From Chloranthus sessilifolius (Eukaryota > Streptophyta > Magnoliopsida > Chloranthales > Chloranthaceae), in assembly GCA_021018995.1 (NCBI GenBank), contig CM037585.1, positions 82,684,646-82,748,645 on the forward strand: a stretch of DNA of 64,000 bases, given 5' to 3'. Shown piece after piece: positions 1-10,992 of the stretch. The position numbers and the translations under genes were made by a program. The first letter of the stretch is position 1, and every line of letters begins with the position of its first letter. The notes beneath the pieces were generated by a model, which worked only from the letters and a program-made list of their open reading frames with translations, was not told the origin of the DNA and did not search any database.

Positions 1-25
1 GTGGGTTAGGGCTTGTAGAAGCCAT
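1..25 (-). CDS. start of an extra ORF downstream of pol in the left Tekay-like element (partial)
   Basis: An ATG reads leftward from base 25 and stays open to the window edge (Met-Ala-Ser-Thr-Ser-Pro-Asn-Pro). Only eight codons are visible, so the frame alone proves nothing. The reason for listing it is context: it lies about 200 bases downstream of a TATA-like box (225-234) and a palindrome cluster (238-350). That is the same order and spacing as the extra ORF of the second Tekay-like element at 47599. The leader between TATA and ATG is rich in CCCTAA-type plant 5' UTR sequence. The inference is an accessory ORF of the retroelement that continues outside the window. Confidence 0.35.
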
Positions 26-224
26 TAGGGTTAGAAGAATCAAAATCAATGAAAATAAGGTGGATTTAGGGTAGATATCACCTTTTTACGCATTTTGAAC
101 GGATTGGATTATTTGATTTTGGCTTGAAATCGTCTGTAGAGAAAAGTCCCCAAAGCAAAACCCTAAACCCCAGCGCCCCAACCTCCTCACGTGTGAAGAA
201 ATGGGCGAAACAGTGATCGCCCCC

Positions 225-234
225 TATTTATATC
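225..234 (-). promoter_or_regulatory. TATA-like box before the extra ORF
   Basis: Read on the minus strand the bases are GATATAAATA, followed by a G-rich stretch. The box sits between a palindrome cluster and a leader of about 200 bases that ends at the ATG at 25. The second Tekay-like element has a TATA box in the equivalent place (47372-47379). Confidence 0.45.
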
Positions 235-237
235 GCT

Positions 238-350
238 GCCCTCGCTCGAGTGGTCATAAGTCCTCACTCGAGCGAGTCCAGAATAATTTTAGTGCTATAT
301 TTTCATAAGGCTCACGTGAGCGAGCTTAAGCCACTACACAAGCGATCCCA
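238..350 (-). repeat. palindrome cluster (CTCGAGCGAG type) downstream of pol
   Basis: Four variants of the palindrome CTCGCTCGAGCGAG occur here, two of them joined to the phrase CGAGCGAGTCCAGAA. That phrase also occurs in this element's LTR at about 7275-7295 in the same orientation relative to the element. The cluster therefore looks like a duplicate of part of the LTR palindrome array, placed 3' of pol. Confidence 0.7.
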
Positions 351-596
351 GAAACATTTTTCTGGTTCATTTTGTCCTGTATTTTCACCCCGTGGTACTT
401 CTAACCTCTAGTCTCTTCCGAATACATAATTTCCTATCGAAGGCATTTGGAATTTATTGATTGAATGACCAATCTACAAAGAATGAAATGACCTATGCTC
501 AACATTTTGACAGGACTCATCCATTCATTAAAAAAAAAAAACAGGAATTGATGCATACATATGCGAAAAATTATAGATTACAACATTTGTAGGACA
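351..596. other. spacer between chromodomain stop and palindrome cluster
   Basis: No coding sequence is visible. It contains an A11-12 run near 530-541 and otherwise unremarkable AT-rich sequence belonging to the 3' part of the left retroelement. Confidence 0.4.
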
Positions 597-3500
597 CTAA
601 CTAGTGTCCACAAATAAGCTAGGATATTGTTCTCTGACATCCGCCTCACGCTCCCACGTTGCTTCTTCGGCCGGATGATTTCCCCACTTGATGAGCACTA
701 AAGGGATCACCTTCGCGCGTAGAATTTGTTCCTCTCGATCCAGAATATGAGTTGCCTCCTCAATCATGGTCATGTCTCCATGCATCTCACTTGGTAGATC
801 TCCCAAGACATGAGTGGGGGCGTTTACATACTTGCGGAGCATGGAGACATGAGACACATTATGCACACGATCAAAAATAGGAGGTAATCCTATGCGATAC
901 GCAACCTCGCCAACATGACCCAGAACTTTGAAAGGCCCAAGGTAACGAGGACTTAGCTTTTCCCTCTTTCCAAATCTCATCATGCCTTTCATGGGTGATA
1001 TCTTCACAAACACATGATCACCCACGGCGAAGTCCACGCTCGTTCTTTTGATATCAGCGTAGCTCTTCTTTATGCTCTGAGTCGATTTAAGCCTCTCCCT
1101 GATCATACTAACAATGATGGCATTATCTTCTAGTAACTCCGACCCCAAAATGAACTTTTCGTCGATCTCCTCCCAATTGATAGAAGATCTACACCACCTC
1201 CCATATAAAGCTTCATACGGTGCCATTCCAATGCTTGCGTGAAAACTGTTGTTGTATTAAAATTCGATCAATGGTAGGTGCTGATCCCATGATCCTTGTA
1301 ATTCAAGCATACACACTCGAAGCATGTCCTCTATTACTTGGTTCACCCGCTCTGTTTGTCTATCGATTTACGGATAGAACGCTAAACTAAAATCTAATCG
1401 CGTACCCATGCCTTCTTGAAACTTTTGCTAAAACTTGGAAGTATATAGTGGGTCACGATCGGAGACAATGCTACTTGAAATCCCGTACAAATGTACTATC
1501 TCCTTCATATAGAGTTCTGTGAGCTTTCCTGCCATGTACATCATGTTGTATGGCAGAAAGTGAGCTGATTTGGTAAGTCGATCAGCGACGACCCAAATTG
1601 CATTATACCTCTTTGCTGTACGCGGCAATCCCACGATGAAATTCATGGAGATGGATTCCCATTTCCACTCTGGTATGGGTAGCGGCTGTAGTAATCCGGC
1701 AGGATGTCTATGGTCTATCTTCACCTGCTGACATGTCAAACACCTTGACACATACTCAGTCACATCCTGCTTCAACCCTCGCCACCAATATCTCTTTCTC
1801 AAATCTTGATACATCTTTGTGCTGCCGAGGTGAATAACATACTTGGATTTATGCGCCTCATCTAAAATGGCTTGCCGCAGCTCGACATCGATCGGAATAC
1901 ACAGGCGTCCCTTGAATAACAAAGAACAATCTTCCTTGATAGAGAAGTCTGGCCTGGTGTCGTCAATCACACCTTGTCTAATCTTGACCAAATTCGGATC
2001 TTTCATCTGTAGTTCTTGAACATGCTCAAAGATCGTCGGTTTAATAGTGATATTGGCCAAGAAGGCCCTTGGAGCTTTCACATCGTAGAAAGAAAGATCT
2101 TCCAACAACTTCCATCTGTGTATCCCCAAGACAAGGCTAGCTAACTGAGCCAAACTCTTTCGACTCAAGGCATCTGTGATGACATTAGCTTTGCCGGGAT
2201 GGTATTGTATGGAGCAATCGTAATCCTTGAGGAACTCCATCCACCGTCGTTACCTTATGTTTAATTCTTTCTGTGTGAATAGGTACCTAAGGCTCTTATG
2301 GTCGGTGAAGATCTCAAAGGTCTCACCATATAAGTAGTGTCTCCAAATCTTCAGTGCAAATATGACCGCTGCCAGTTTCAGGTCATGTGTCGGGTAGTTC
2401 TTCTCATGATCTTTCAGCTGTCTCGACCCGTAAGCAATCACCTTCCTGTTCTGGTTGAGCACACAGCCTAAACCACTATGTGAAGCATCACTGTACACCG
2501 TAAACCCTCCACTGCCTGAAGGAATTGCTAGCACTGGGGCTGAAGTGAGTCTCTTCTTGAGTTCTTGAAAACTCTTTTCGCACTCTTCAGTCCACACAAA
2601 TCTCACATCTTTCCTTGTGAGCCTTGTCAATGGTCTCGATATTTTTGAAAATCCCTCTACAAAACGTTGATAGTAATCGGCTAGACCAAGGAAACTACGA
2701 TGTCTATCACCGTCTTTGGTTGTTCCCATTGTACCACTGCTTCTATCTTTGCAGGATCCACTGTGACACCATCCTTTGAGACAATGTGTCCCAAAAAGCT
2801 GATTTCCTCTAATCAAAACTCACATTTGCTGAGTTTGGCATATAGTTGATGTTCACATAGAGTTTATAGAGCAACCCTCAGATGTTCCTCATGTTCCTTC
2901 TTTGACTTAGAATAAATCAGGATGTCCTCCACAAATACCACAATGCAAGTATTCAAGTGTGGTTTGAACATCCGATTCATCAAATCCATGAACGACGTCG
3001 GTGCATTTGTCAAACTAAACGGTATCATTAATAGCTCATAATGTCTGTACCGTATCCTGAATGCCGTCTTTTGAATGTCTTCTGCCTTGACTCTCAACTG
3101 ATGGTATCTCGATCTCAGATCGATCTTGGAAAAATATCTTGCTCCTTGCAGCTGGTCAAATAGATCATCGATCCTAGGCAAAGGATATCAGTTCTTGATA
3201 GTTTGTTTAATTGTCGATAATCGATGCACAGCCGCATCGATCCATCCTTCTTCTTGACAAATAAGACCGACGCTCCCTAAGGAGACACACTCGGTCTTAC
3301 AAACCCCTTATCTAAGAGCTCTTGTAGCTGCTCTTTCAACTCCTTCAACTCAGTAGGAGCCATTCGGTATGGTGCTTTAAAAACAGGCTCCGTTCCAGGT
3401 GCTAAGTCGATGGTGAACTCCACCTCTCGTGCGGGAGGTAATCCCGGCAACTCTTTCGGAAAGACATCTTCAAACTCCCGTACGTTTGATATTTCTGACA

Positions 3501-4040
3501 GGACGTTCTTCCCTTCCTTGTCTTCTTTCAGAAATGCTAAGTAACCATTGCATCCATTTATGATCATGCGTTCAGCTTTAATGGTGGACACGAGTGGCAT
3601 AAATTTTGTCCTCACTCCTATAAATCATAATGATCTCCTTGTGTTGGGTTTAAAGATGACGACTTTATTCTTACAATCGACTGTCACAAAATGTTGTGAC
3701 AACTAATTCATACCAAGGATCACATCGAACCCTTGCATATCCAAGAGAATCAAATTTGCTTGCAGTTCGAAGACATCCCAATCTTGGATGGCCACTATCA
3801 CTGACTTACAGACCAAGTCTGTATCAACTGCTTGCCTAGTTAGAATAAACACTGCCAAGACGAAATCTAATGTCTCCGGCTTGATCTTCATCTTCCTTGC
3901 AAATTGAGGAGTAATAAATGAGTGGGTAGACCCTGGATCTATTAACACTCTAGCCTCGTAAGCTATAAAACTCCCTTTCCCATACACTTGTAATACATCG
4001 TATGCTACAAAACTCCCTTTCCCATACACTTGTAACACAC
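597..4040 (-). pseudogene. pol of a Tekay-like chromovirus: protease, RT, RNase H, integrase, chromodomain (broken)
   Basis: Read right to left, the domains are: aspartic protease with [10 protein letters not shown] (about 3940); reverse transcriptase from about 3500, with [11 protein letters not shown] near 3220, and [10 protein letters not shown] (the YxDD region, here VEDI) near 2920; RNase H with [11 protein letters not shown] near 2480 and a TDHKSLRYL block; integrase with CLTCQQVKIDHRH near 1720, an SDRDPLYTS block near 1450; and a C-terminal chromodomain (IPLVLIKWGNHP) ending at a TAG at 597. The chromodomain form and the iMet-type PBS are typical of Tekay/Del chromoviruses. Defects are mostly single in-frame stops (for example 3703-3705, 3277-3279, 2250-2252, 1428-1430), plus frameshifts near 3190 and 2700. 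A 42-bp tandem duplication enlarges the protease N-terminus. The product would be a polyprotein; this copy cannot make it. Confidence 0.93.
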
Positions 4041-4202
4041 CTATAGATTACACATGTTTTAGCAGTCTACTCATGCATCATATTACAATAAGAAATCCAC
4101 TATATTAAACAATTTCTACCTAGATATCATATATAATGCACCTTTTCTATCTAAATTTAAAGTTAATGCATTTCCTACAATGTAAAAATTTAATCATTTC
4201 AC
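4041..4202 (-). other. intron-like segment between gag and protease (162 bp)
   Basis: On the minus strand it begins GTGAAA after CCAAG and ends CTATAG. Removing it joins gag (...DIIQ) to protease (VLQVYGKG...) through a split glycine codon, in one frame. It is AT-rich and full of stops, unlike its flanks. The second Tekay-like element has a 168-bp segment with the same borders at the identical codon (42962-43129). Confidence 0.75.
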
Positions 4203-5475
4203 CTTGGATAATATCATTGGTGTGCTGGGCATCCTCGGCAGTAACCGCATATGCTCTTCCTTGCACGATCAGCTTCTTTGCTTATAACGGTCTCGGCATG
4301 GAAGCAGAAACCGTTCCTCCCTTGTTCATCTCCGGACAATCCTTAATCATGTCGCCAATCTTTCCACACTTATAGCATCCCTGTGTACCCCTTCTACAGT
4401 CAGCTATTTTGTGAGCCTTGCTACACTTGGCACAAGTCTCATTCGGTGTGGAAGAAGTAGCCCTAGAGAAACCTTGAGTAACTGCTACACCGGTGGTGGC
4501 AACCGGGTTCTTGTATCAGATCGGTCTTGCTAAAGTAGATACCGGTAGCCTAGAATAATTTGTATATGCAATTTGCCTGGGGAGTGGAGCTGGTGGTGTA
4601 AATCTCGACTTTTTGTTCCCAGAGTCATACTCACCCGCTCTCCCTTGAACTGCCCTGCCCTTGTCCTGTTGCTCTCTTCGTTTGTACATATTGTTTATAT
4701 CTCTTTCTACGACTATTGTTTTTCCCATCACTTCTGCATAAGTTTCAAGCTCAAATATGAAAACCTTTTCTCGAACGTTCGGCCTCAGGCCTTCTTCAAA
4801 CTTACCGGCCTTCATCAACTCAGAGGTCACTAATTCTGACGCGAATCGTGACAAACAATTAAATTCCACGCTATACTCTCTTACCATCATGCTCCCCTGC
4901 ACTAGATTTGCGAATTCTCTCCTCATCTAAACTCTCACCTGCTTGGGAAAATATTCCTTGTTGAACTCCCAAACAAATTTCGCCCATGTCCATGGACGGT
5001 TAGGATGTTCAATCTCCCTTTTTCTCAACACCGATTTCCACCAGGGATCGGCGTCTCCCTCAAGCTGGAAGGAAGCCCAGCCCACCTTCTCATTCTCAGT
5101 ACTCTGCAGTCTCTCCAATAGTTTCTCGATTTGGTTTAACCACTTCTTCGCCTCCAATAGATCTGTCTGCTCATAGAAGCTAGGAGGCCTCAATCACCTA
5201 AAATCGACGAACGATGAGGGCAACATTATTGGAGGTGGTGGTGGTGGCTGATTATTATGGGTGTTGTTAGCAGCCAATAACACTGTATGTTGCGTTTGTT
5301 GGGCCATTGCAGCAGCCACCGCTTCCATGGCCAATGCCATTATATCTGTCGCCTCATGAGGATTCTTCTGATCTCTACTAGACCCCTCATGTAACTCAGC
5401 TTCACTTCTCACATTTCTACTCTGGCTACCTCTAGGTCGACCCCTTCTTTCAGAAGACATTACACTCTGCAACAT
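4203..5475 (-). pseudogene. gag of the left Tekay-like element, one frame with four nonsense codons
   Basis: The nucleocapsid/coat protein starts at an ATG at 5475 (MLQSVMSSERRGRPRG) and reads in a single frame to the intron at 4202. The capsid core carries MRPPSFYEQTD-like and DPWWKSVL motifs, then a basic region and two zinc knuckles near 4430-4340. The first has spacing C-X2-C-X3-H-X4-C. The second has Asp where the His should be (CYKCGKIGDMIKDC), a decayed zinc ligand. In-frame stops lie at 5194-5196, 4927-4929, 4516-4518 and 4282-4284, and no frameshift is needed. The N-terminus aligns with that of the second Tekay-like element at 41586. The gene follows the PBS by about 75 bases, as expected. 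Confidence 0.9.
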
Positions 5476-5550
5476 GAAACCAAGGTTTCATTAGCAGAAG
5501 ATCCCTATACTCTGACAAAACTCAAGACTTGTCAGAAATTCTAAAGAAAA

Positions 5551-5563
5551 TGCTTTGATACCA
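5551..5563 (-). other. primer binding site, initiator-Met tRNA type
   Basis: The minus strand reads TGGTATCAAAGCA, one mismatch from the canonical TGGTATCAGAGC. It starts 4 bases inside the LTR end at 5568. Confidence 0.85.
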
Positions 5564-5941
5564 ACTATGACAGGCCGAATTTCGGTATCCCAAAATTCAT
5601 GCCATCGACACGACCCTCAGGGCCGTACCCCAAGTACTTAAGCGGAACACTTGGTATAACTATATAACCATAAAGCAAAGCATGTACACTGGATACAACT
5701 TAACTAACTCTCCAATGCATTAATGATATATATATATAACAAAACTCAAAAGACGGTTCTCATCCCATGCAACTACATGAGCAGGAGAACCGACACGAAC
5801 CATTGGTGATAAAATAAGGTCACCCCAGATGGTTCGCCAAAAGAATATCCAAAATATGTCCTAATACATCACTTTACAAAATGGTTAGACATACCAAGCC
5901 GTATAATCAATCTCTCAAAATCAAAGTACGCAAGGAGTCTT

Positions 5942-6039
5942 CTAAAAGAACTCTTCAGGAGGGGGCTCAGATTCCTCCACTGGAACATAATCCGAGTCCT
6001 CGAGATCAACGTCTCCAGAAGCAGCCGCTATCTTTGAAC
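5942..6039 (-). CDS. acidic mini-exon inside the LTR (ends EPPPEEFF-stop)
   Basis: After a splice-acceptor-like CACAG, the minus strand stays open for 32 codons, rich in Asp and Glu, and ends PPPEEFF then TAG at 5942-5944. The second Tekay-like element has the same segment (41029-41132). The shared tail differs there only at third codon positions (CCG/CCC, GAG/GAA, TTC/TTT), which suggests selection on the peptide. Related segments occur in the LTRs at 26888 and 61387. I know of no named function for it. Confidence 0.5.
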
Positions 6040-6424
6040 CTGTGACGTATAGTCAAAAGGAATGAGCTACATCCTAGCTCAATAGGGAAAGACGGAAGAA
6101 CATATAAATCTATTTTACTCACATATATTCCATGATATAATCAAAACATGAATTATCAATCTAAATAGTTAGAAACAGTTGAATTTGCTGGGAACATGTA
6201 ATGAATACAAACTATTGCTCTACACATTTTTACTGTCTTCAACTTGATCACATATGACTAGGTTTTTGGTCTCAAAACTTAAAGCAATTAACTTAAATAA
6301 TCCCCGAGCATTATAGCATCGAGCCCCGATGGAATACCCTCCATCGTCGTCTAATTAGACTTTTTTCTTCATGCGATACCAGCCCAAGTCCCTTTCTCAT
6401 AGGCGATGGGGCACAACTCTTTCT

Positions 6425-6715
6425 TATATCCCTAGGATGTCAATTGGTGTACGGATTGACAGCCGTACCAGTCATGGAAATCCTGTCGAGTCAGTCGTGG
6501 TTATATCACCACGTCTGTGGGGTATTCTACAAACCTTAAATTAATTGTGCAATTTACATATAATTTATCACCGTATACTTGTACTAAATATAATATTCAA
6601 AGCTGGTTTGGTCTGCTTCACATAATTCCACGTTTAGCTACACATCCCCTGGGGATGTCACATGTTCATACGCATCACACAGATGCCCACATCTTATACA
6701 CATCCCTGGGATGTC
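6425..6715 (-). repeat. CATCCC/GGGATG short palindromes in the LTR
   Basis: Three near-perfect odd palindromes occur: ATCCCTAGGAT near 6430, ACATCCCCTGGGGATGT near 6652 and ACATCCCTGGGATGT near 6702. The same motif recurs at the equivalent place in the second Tekay-like LTR (40313-40627), so unlike the CGCTCGAGCG array it is shared between families. Confidence 0.6.
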
Positions 6716-7077
6716 ATTTCCTTATAAGTTTGCTTATCTCTTACTTACTGTACACACGCACACTCCTTAGTTCCACATGCTTAACTTATTTTAAAAAAAA
6801 TATTTGAGTATCTCTATGCACTCAACTTAACATGCAACGCATACATTTTCACATCACTACATACATGCTATCGTAATCAAAATATATGTTCCAAGAATTC
6901 CCTACCTCAAGGCAAAGCCATCAACCAAAACGCTTTTATATCCTATCAAGGATCAAGTACATCAAACACCCGCCAAACCTACATTGTGTGTACCAAACAT
7001 ACTCTTAGAAGAGTCTCAAAGAATCTTGGAAATCATAATTCCCAAGAATTTACAAAATAAATTAATTAGTTATGTTA

Positions 7078-7375
7078 TACCTCGCGCAAGCGAATACTGT
7101 TCATCGTTCGAGCGATCACTTACCCTCGCTTGAGTGATTATAAACGAGGAACCTAACCTCGCTCAAGCGATTATAAACGAGACACTTAACCTCGATCGAG
7201 CGATTGTAAACGAGGTACCAGGAGTTCACGTGATCCCTCGCTCGAGCGAACTTCCTCTTCATAAAGCTTCTCGCTCGAGCGAGTCCAGAAGATTTTTCTC
7301 TTATACTTTTTCCCTTCCTCGCGCGAGCGAGCTATTATAATCGTGCGTGCGAGGAGTGGTCACCGTTACTGCTCG
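7078..7375 (-). repeat. CGCTCGAGCG palindrome array in the LTR
   Basis: About nine variants of the self-complementary motif TCGCTCGAGCGA are spread over 300 bases with irregular spacing. Exact copies lie near 7235 and 7275, and others are degenerate (CGCTCAAGCG, CGCGCGAGCG). Several are linked by the phrase ATTATAAACGAGG. The array lies in the part of the LTR that would be transcribed if the TATA near 7905 is used. Confidence 0.8.
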
Positions 7376-7987
7376 ATCATTTTGAGAACTAACTTTCTAC
7401 CTCATTTAATACCCTATTAAATGTCAATATATTTTACTAACAATTAATACACCTATTTAAAGCACATATAATTATTAAAACATACCTTAGATCAATGGAT
7501 TCTCTTCTAGATTGGATCCAAGATCTACTAAGTCATAGAGGGTTTCAAAAACCCTTCTTCTAAACCCTTTCTTGATTATCCACCAGCTCGAGACCCTTAG
7601 ATCTTCCTTACTCTTATCACCACACCTTCCTCATTTCATGTATTTGAAATCTAAAAGATGAATCCAACCTTTTCTCAAAAAAGAAATCCCTATTTCTAGA
7701 TCTCTCTTAACTAAAACCCTCTTCTTCTCTCTCTCTATTTCACTCTCCCAAGCTCAAGAAGGACTTATGGGAGACTCCTCCCCCTCTTTCTCTAACTTGT
7801 TTTGACTAGTGTGCTAACCACACACATTCACATCAATATTTTGCATCCACTTTGCTTACATACTAAACATATACACCTAAGGTGTGTATAGAAATTGTGG
7901 TTCCCTTATAAACCACAAGCACACAAGTGCGGTGTGCATCGTGCGTGACCTACATTGTTCCCAAAAATCGGGGTTATTACGCTTACA

Positions 7988-8229
7988 ATCTTTAGTTCCA
8001 CATTGTTTAGTTGCTTTTTACAAACTCTGGAATTTAATTAACATTCATATATGACAGAAATTAGATTAAATAAACAATGAGTCCATGTGGTTTGACACCC
8101 TTGTACTCGCCCAAGTACTTTGAACTTGTGCAGTTATAAGGTTTTGAAATAAAATGATCAAATGGCGAATGCATCCACCTTTGGACGGATCGTTGGAACA
8201 ATAACGAATAGAGCTTTTGTGTCAAGTTT
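7988..8229. other. gap between LTR and LINE remnant
   Basis: No gene is recognised. It may be upstream LINE sequence too decayed to read, or the flank of the left retroelement's target site. Confidence 0.3.
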
Positions 8230-8569
8230 CCTAATTTCTACAAAATAATTGTAAATCCAACCTCCAACCTTCCTAGCATTATCAACTTGGATGACCATGT
8301 TCTATGACATATCGGTTTTACTAAACGTCTTTACATCGAAATTTCAAAATACAACATTCTTTCTAATATCCTTGATAATACTATACTCGTACCATCTCAA
8401 AATGATAAAAGGATTTGGAACAACATGAGATTTTTTTGTCAAATCAACGTTTAAATGTCTAAATGAGAATTTTCCTAAGATTGATTGGGCTTACATCTGG
8501 GAGTTTAGAATCCCTCCTAAAATCTCTTCTTTTTGTGGATGGTTCTCTGGAACAAATTGTCAACCATCT
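8230..8569 (+). pseudogene. L1-like LINE ORF2, C-terminal part (5' half of the split domain)
   Basis: Frames here give WEFRIPPKIS followed, after a one-base shift near 8530, by FLWMVLWNKLSTI. This is the typical entry into the zinc-binding domain found downstream of reverse transcriptase in plant L1-like elements (zf-RVT family). The reading continues in frame at 19035 once the CACTA insertion and one copy of its TCT duplication are removed. Further left the sequence is too degenerate to place; DKRIWNN-like words appear near 8405. The fragment is non-functional. Confidence 0.65.
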
Positions 8570-8577
8570 CACTACAA

Positions 8578-8849
8578 AAAAAGGGACCCACGCCGACGAC
8601 TGCCAGGCGTCAACGTAGAGTTCCCCAACCGTCGGTGTAACTTACGCCGACTGTTGACGTAGAGTTCTCCAACCGTCGGTGATAATTCCATCGGCATAGC
8701 TTAAGAGGGTCCTACACCGACGACTGCAGCCGTCAGCGTATGTATTTTTAATTTAAAATAATAATTATTATTATTTTATTTTTTTTTATTTTTTTTTAAA
8801 TTTCCCCACCTACGCCGACGGCTTCAGCCGTCAGCGTAGGTATTTTCCA

Positions 8850-8895
<46 letters not shown>

Positions 8896-8942
8896 TTTCC
8901 CTACCTATGCCGACGGCTTCAGCCGTCGGCGTAGGTGTTTTT
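8578..8942. repeat. left subterminal repeats of the CACTA element
   Basis: The stretch repeats GCCGACGG/CCGTCGGC words. Two are near-perfect hairpins, at 8812-8842 and 8906-8936, with stems CTACGCCGACGGC / GCCGTCGGCGTAG and a TTCA loop (the first has one change). A (TA)n tract (8855-8892) lies between them. Subterminal repeats of this kind bind the transposase in En/Spm-type elements. Confidence 0.75.
8855..8892. repeat. (TA)n microsatellite
   Basis: Uninterrupted TA dinucleotides within the subterminal region. Confidence 0.95.
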
Positions 8943-8989
8943 TAATTTTTAAGAAAATATTAATTAAATAAAATAATTAATTTTTTTAA

Positions 8990-9026
<37 letters not shown>

Positions 9027-9027
9027 T
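8990..9027. repeat. (TTA)n microsatellite
   Basis: Uninterrupted ATT/TTA trinucleotides, about a dozen units. Confidence 0.95.
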
Positions 9028-9364
9028 AAAGGTATTTACTAAATTATGAAGTCAGAATGAGTCGATTTTACCCGAGTCTTCGAGTTAACTCAACCCAACT
9101 AACTTTCAAGTCGAATCGAGTTTTTGAGTTTTTAAACCATGTAAAGAACACATACAAACGATAAACAAGTAGTTACTTCGACATCTTACAGGCATAGTCT
9201 CCACTGGGATCGACTGTAAATTCATTAGCATTAATGAAAATTTTGCACTAATTGGATTATTAATAAAATGTATTGAGTAAACGTAGAAATTTTGGTGTCA
9301 ACTATTGGCGCGTGATTGAGATCATGTCTCAATGCTCATGCAATTCATTGTAGTTCTGGATCAT

Positions 9365-9445
9365 TGGGCATGTAGCTCAACTGCAAGATGGACGATGACA
9401 CAACCTTGAGGTCATAGATTCAGTTCCAGGTTACCTAACCAAAAA
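9365..9445 (+). other. tRNA-like (SINE-like) fragment
   Basis: TGTAGCTCAACTG resembles a polymerase III A box, and AGATTCAGTTCC about 45 bases later resembles a B box, a layout typical of plant tRNA-derived SINEs. No poly(A) end or target duplication was confirmed. Confidence 0.3.
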
Positions 9446-9740
9446 AAGAGGGAAGCAATCAAATGTTCTTCAAATTTACACAGCTTAGACAGAAATTTTG
9501 GACAGAAAAATCTAAAGATATCCATACCTGTGTCTCGACCATTGAGTGTATGATTGACCGTGGATGAATCACTATATCGATATCATCATATTCTGACCCA
9601 AAAACATAGTGAGATTTAAAAATTTCTAGACCCCGTTAACCAAACAAAACAAGATAAAAAATTGAATGGTTTATTTCTTGTTAAAGCTTGTTTTTGTATA
9701 TTCCAACAAAAAATTGAGCAAACAAATAAAGATAAGTTAC

Positions 9741-10148
9741 CTTACAAATAAGTTCCCCCTGAAATCCTCCAGCTACTAGTAGCTTATCCTTCACAGCTAA
9801 TGTACTAACTTGGGTTTGAGTAAATCCTTCTAACAAGCTCCCTGGGTGTTTCTATATTAGGAAGTTAAAAGACGAGTTCAAACATTGTTAAGAATGTAAA
9901 GTAATCATGGAAAAATACATATTATTAATAGACAAGGGAATAAATTTTAAGTGTATGACAGATCAAACAAGAAAAGTTTGCTCTCCAATGTATTTATTGG
10001 GAAAAACATGCACCTCGCATGGTACCATAGGTCCTTGAACATTGAGAACTTCAGATCTATTGCAAGTTATTGAGGACCAATGAATGACAGAGAAGTGTGA
10101 CATTAAATACACAGCATGCTTTGATGTAGCCCAAACCAAATTCCTCAG
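9741..10148 (-). pseudogene. captured WD40-protein gene fragment, two exons
   Basis: Exon 10148-10014 encodes 45 residues beginning LRNLVWATSKHAVYLMSHF. It is bordered by TTTGCAG upstream and GCGAG|GTGCAT downstream. Exon 9851-9741 encodes 37 residues (KHPGSLLEGFTQTQVSTL ... LLVAGGFQGELICK), bordered by ATATAG and TGTAAG|GTAACT. Both open frames and all four splice borders are intact. I recognise the text as the plant transducin/WD40 family often named 'uncharacterized WD repeat-containing protein C2A9.03-like'. Only the entry to the WD40 domain is present, with no start codon or blade repeats, so it is a captured fragment inside the CACTA element and not a gene. Confidence 0.75.
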
Positions 10149-10992
10149 CTGCAAATCCAAAAAAAGATAAACAAAGTCAATACCACTGTTGCGCATTATT
10201 TGGAAAGTGCCAAATGCAAGCATGAAAAAAAAAAAAGAAATTTCATGTAACATTTGGTGAGCACCTTCCCAATTATGGAAAATATCACCAATCTGTCATT
10301 GAGCATTCATCAATGGAAATTTAAAATTTCATCAATCAAATCACAAATAACTAGCAATCCATCATCCATAAAACTATTAAATCTCATTAATCCATCTGTT
10401 TTTAAATTTTAAATTTCATCAATCAAATCACAAATTACTAGCAATCCACCTGTTTTTATCTCACCACCAGCTTTTTTGTTGGTTGTCTGAATAGAATTCA
10501 AATAGTCATTTGACTTGCATTTCCATTCCAAAATGCGATCCAGACACCCGAATTTATAAAATTATACAATTGACGGTTTGGCATGCCACATGTTCATTCA
10601 AAGTAAATTAAGCAAGCAATAGTCCTTGGATCCCAAATACTTCCACAATACAAATTATCAACCAAACTGAAAGATAACTGCATCAATCACATTGATCATA
10701 ACCCTAATTCATGAAATATATACTAAATAATTAAGCAAACAATAATCCTTGGATCCCAAGTGCCTCCACAACACAATTTTTTTTTTCTTTTATCGGTTCT
10801 CCACAACACAAATTACTATCCAAATTGAAAGATAATTGCACCAATCACACTGATCATAACCATAATTCATGAAATATACTAAACAATGTCCACAAAAGCA
10901 TTGTGCCATACACAAATCATAGAAAATACTGTACAACAAACTCAAAACAAGATCATACCAATCAAGCTCTAATCAGGATTAGGAGGCATTGA

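Larger units (their letters stand above)
5568..7987 (-). mobile_element. 5' LTR of the left Tekay-like element
   Basis: On the minus strand the LTR starts TGTAAGCGTAATAACC at 7987 and ends CGGCCTGTCA at 5568 next to the PBS, about 2.4 kb, close to the 2.5 kb of the second Tekay-like element. A possible TATA (TTATAAGG) lies near 7905. It contains the CGCTCGAGCG palindrome array (7078-7375), CATCCC/GGGATG palindromes (about 6430-6715) and an acidic coding segment (5942-6039). The matching 3' LTR is outside the window, so neither the pair's divergence nor the target duplication can be read. Confidence 0.8.

Noticed and set aside
1..60. TTAGGG-like words suggesting telomeric repeat
   Set aside because: GGGTTAGGG and ATTAGGGTTAG occur only as isolated words; plant leaders commonly contain CCCTAA. 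No tandem TTTAGGG array.
9365..9445. A functional tRNA gene
   Set aside because: Only A-box- and B-box-like words are present; no cloverleaf with paired acceptor stem could be drawn. Listed only as SINE-like.
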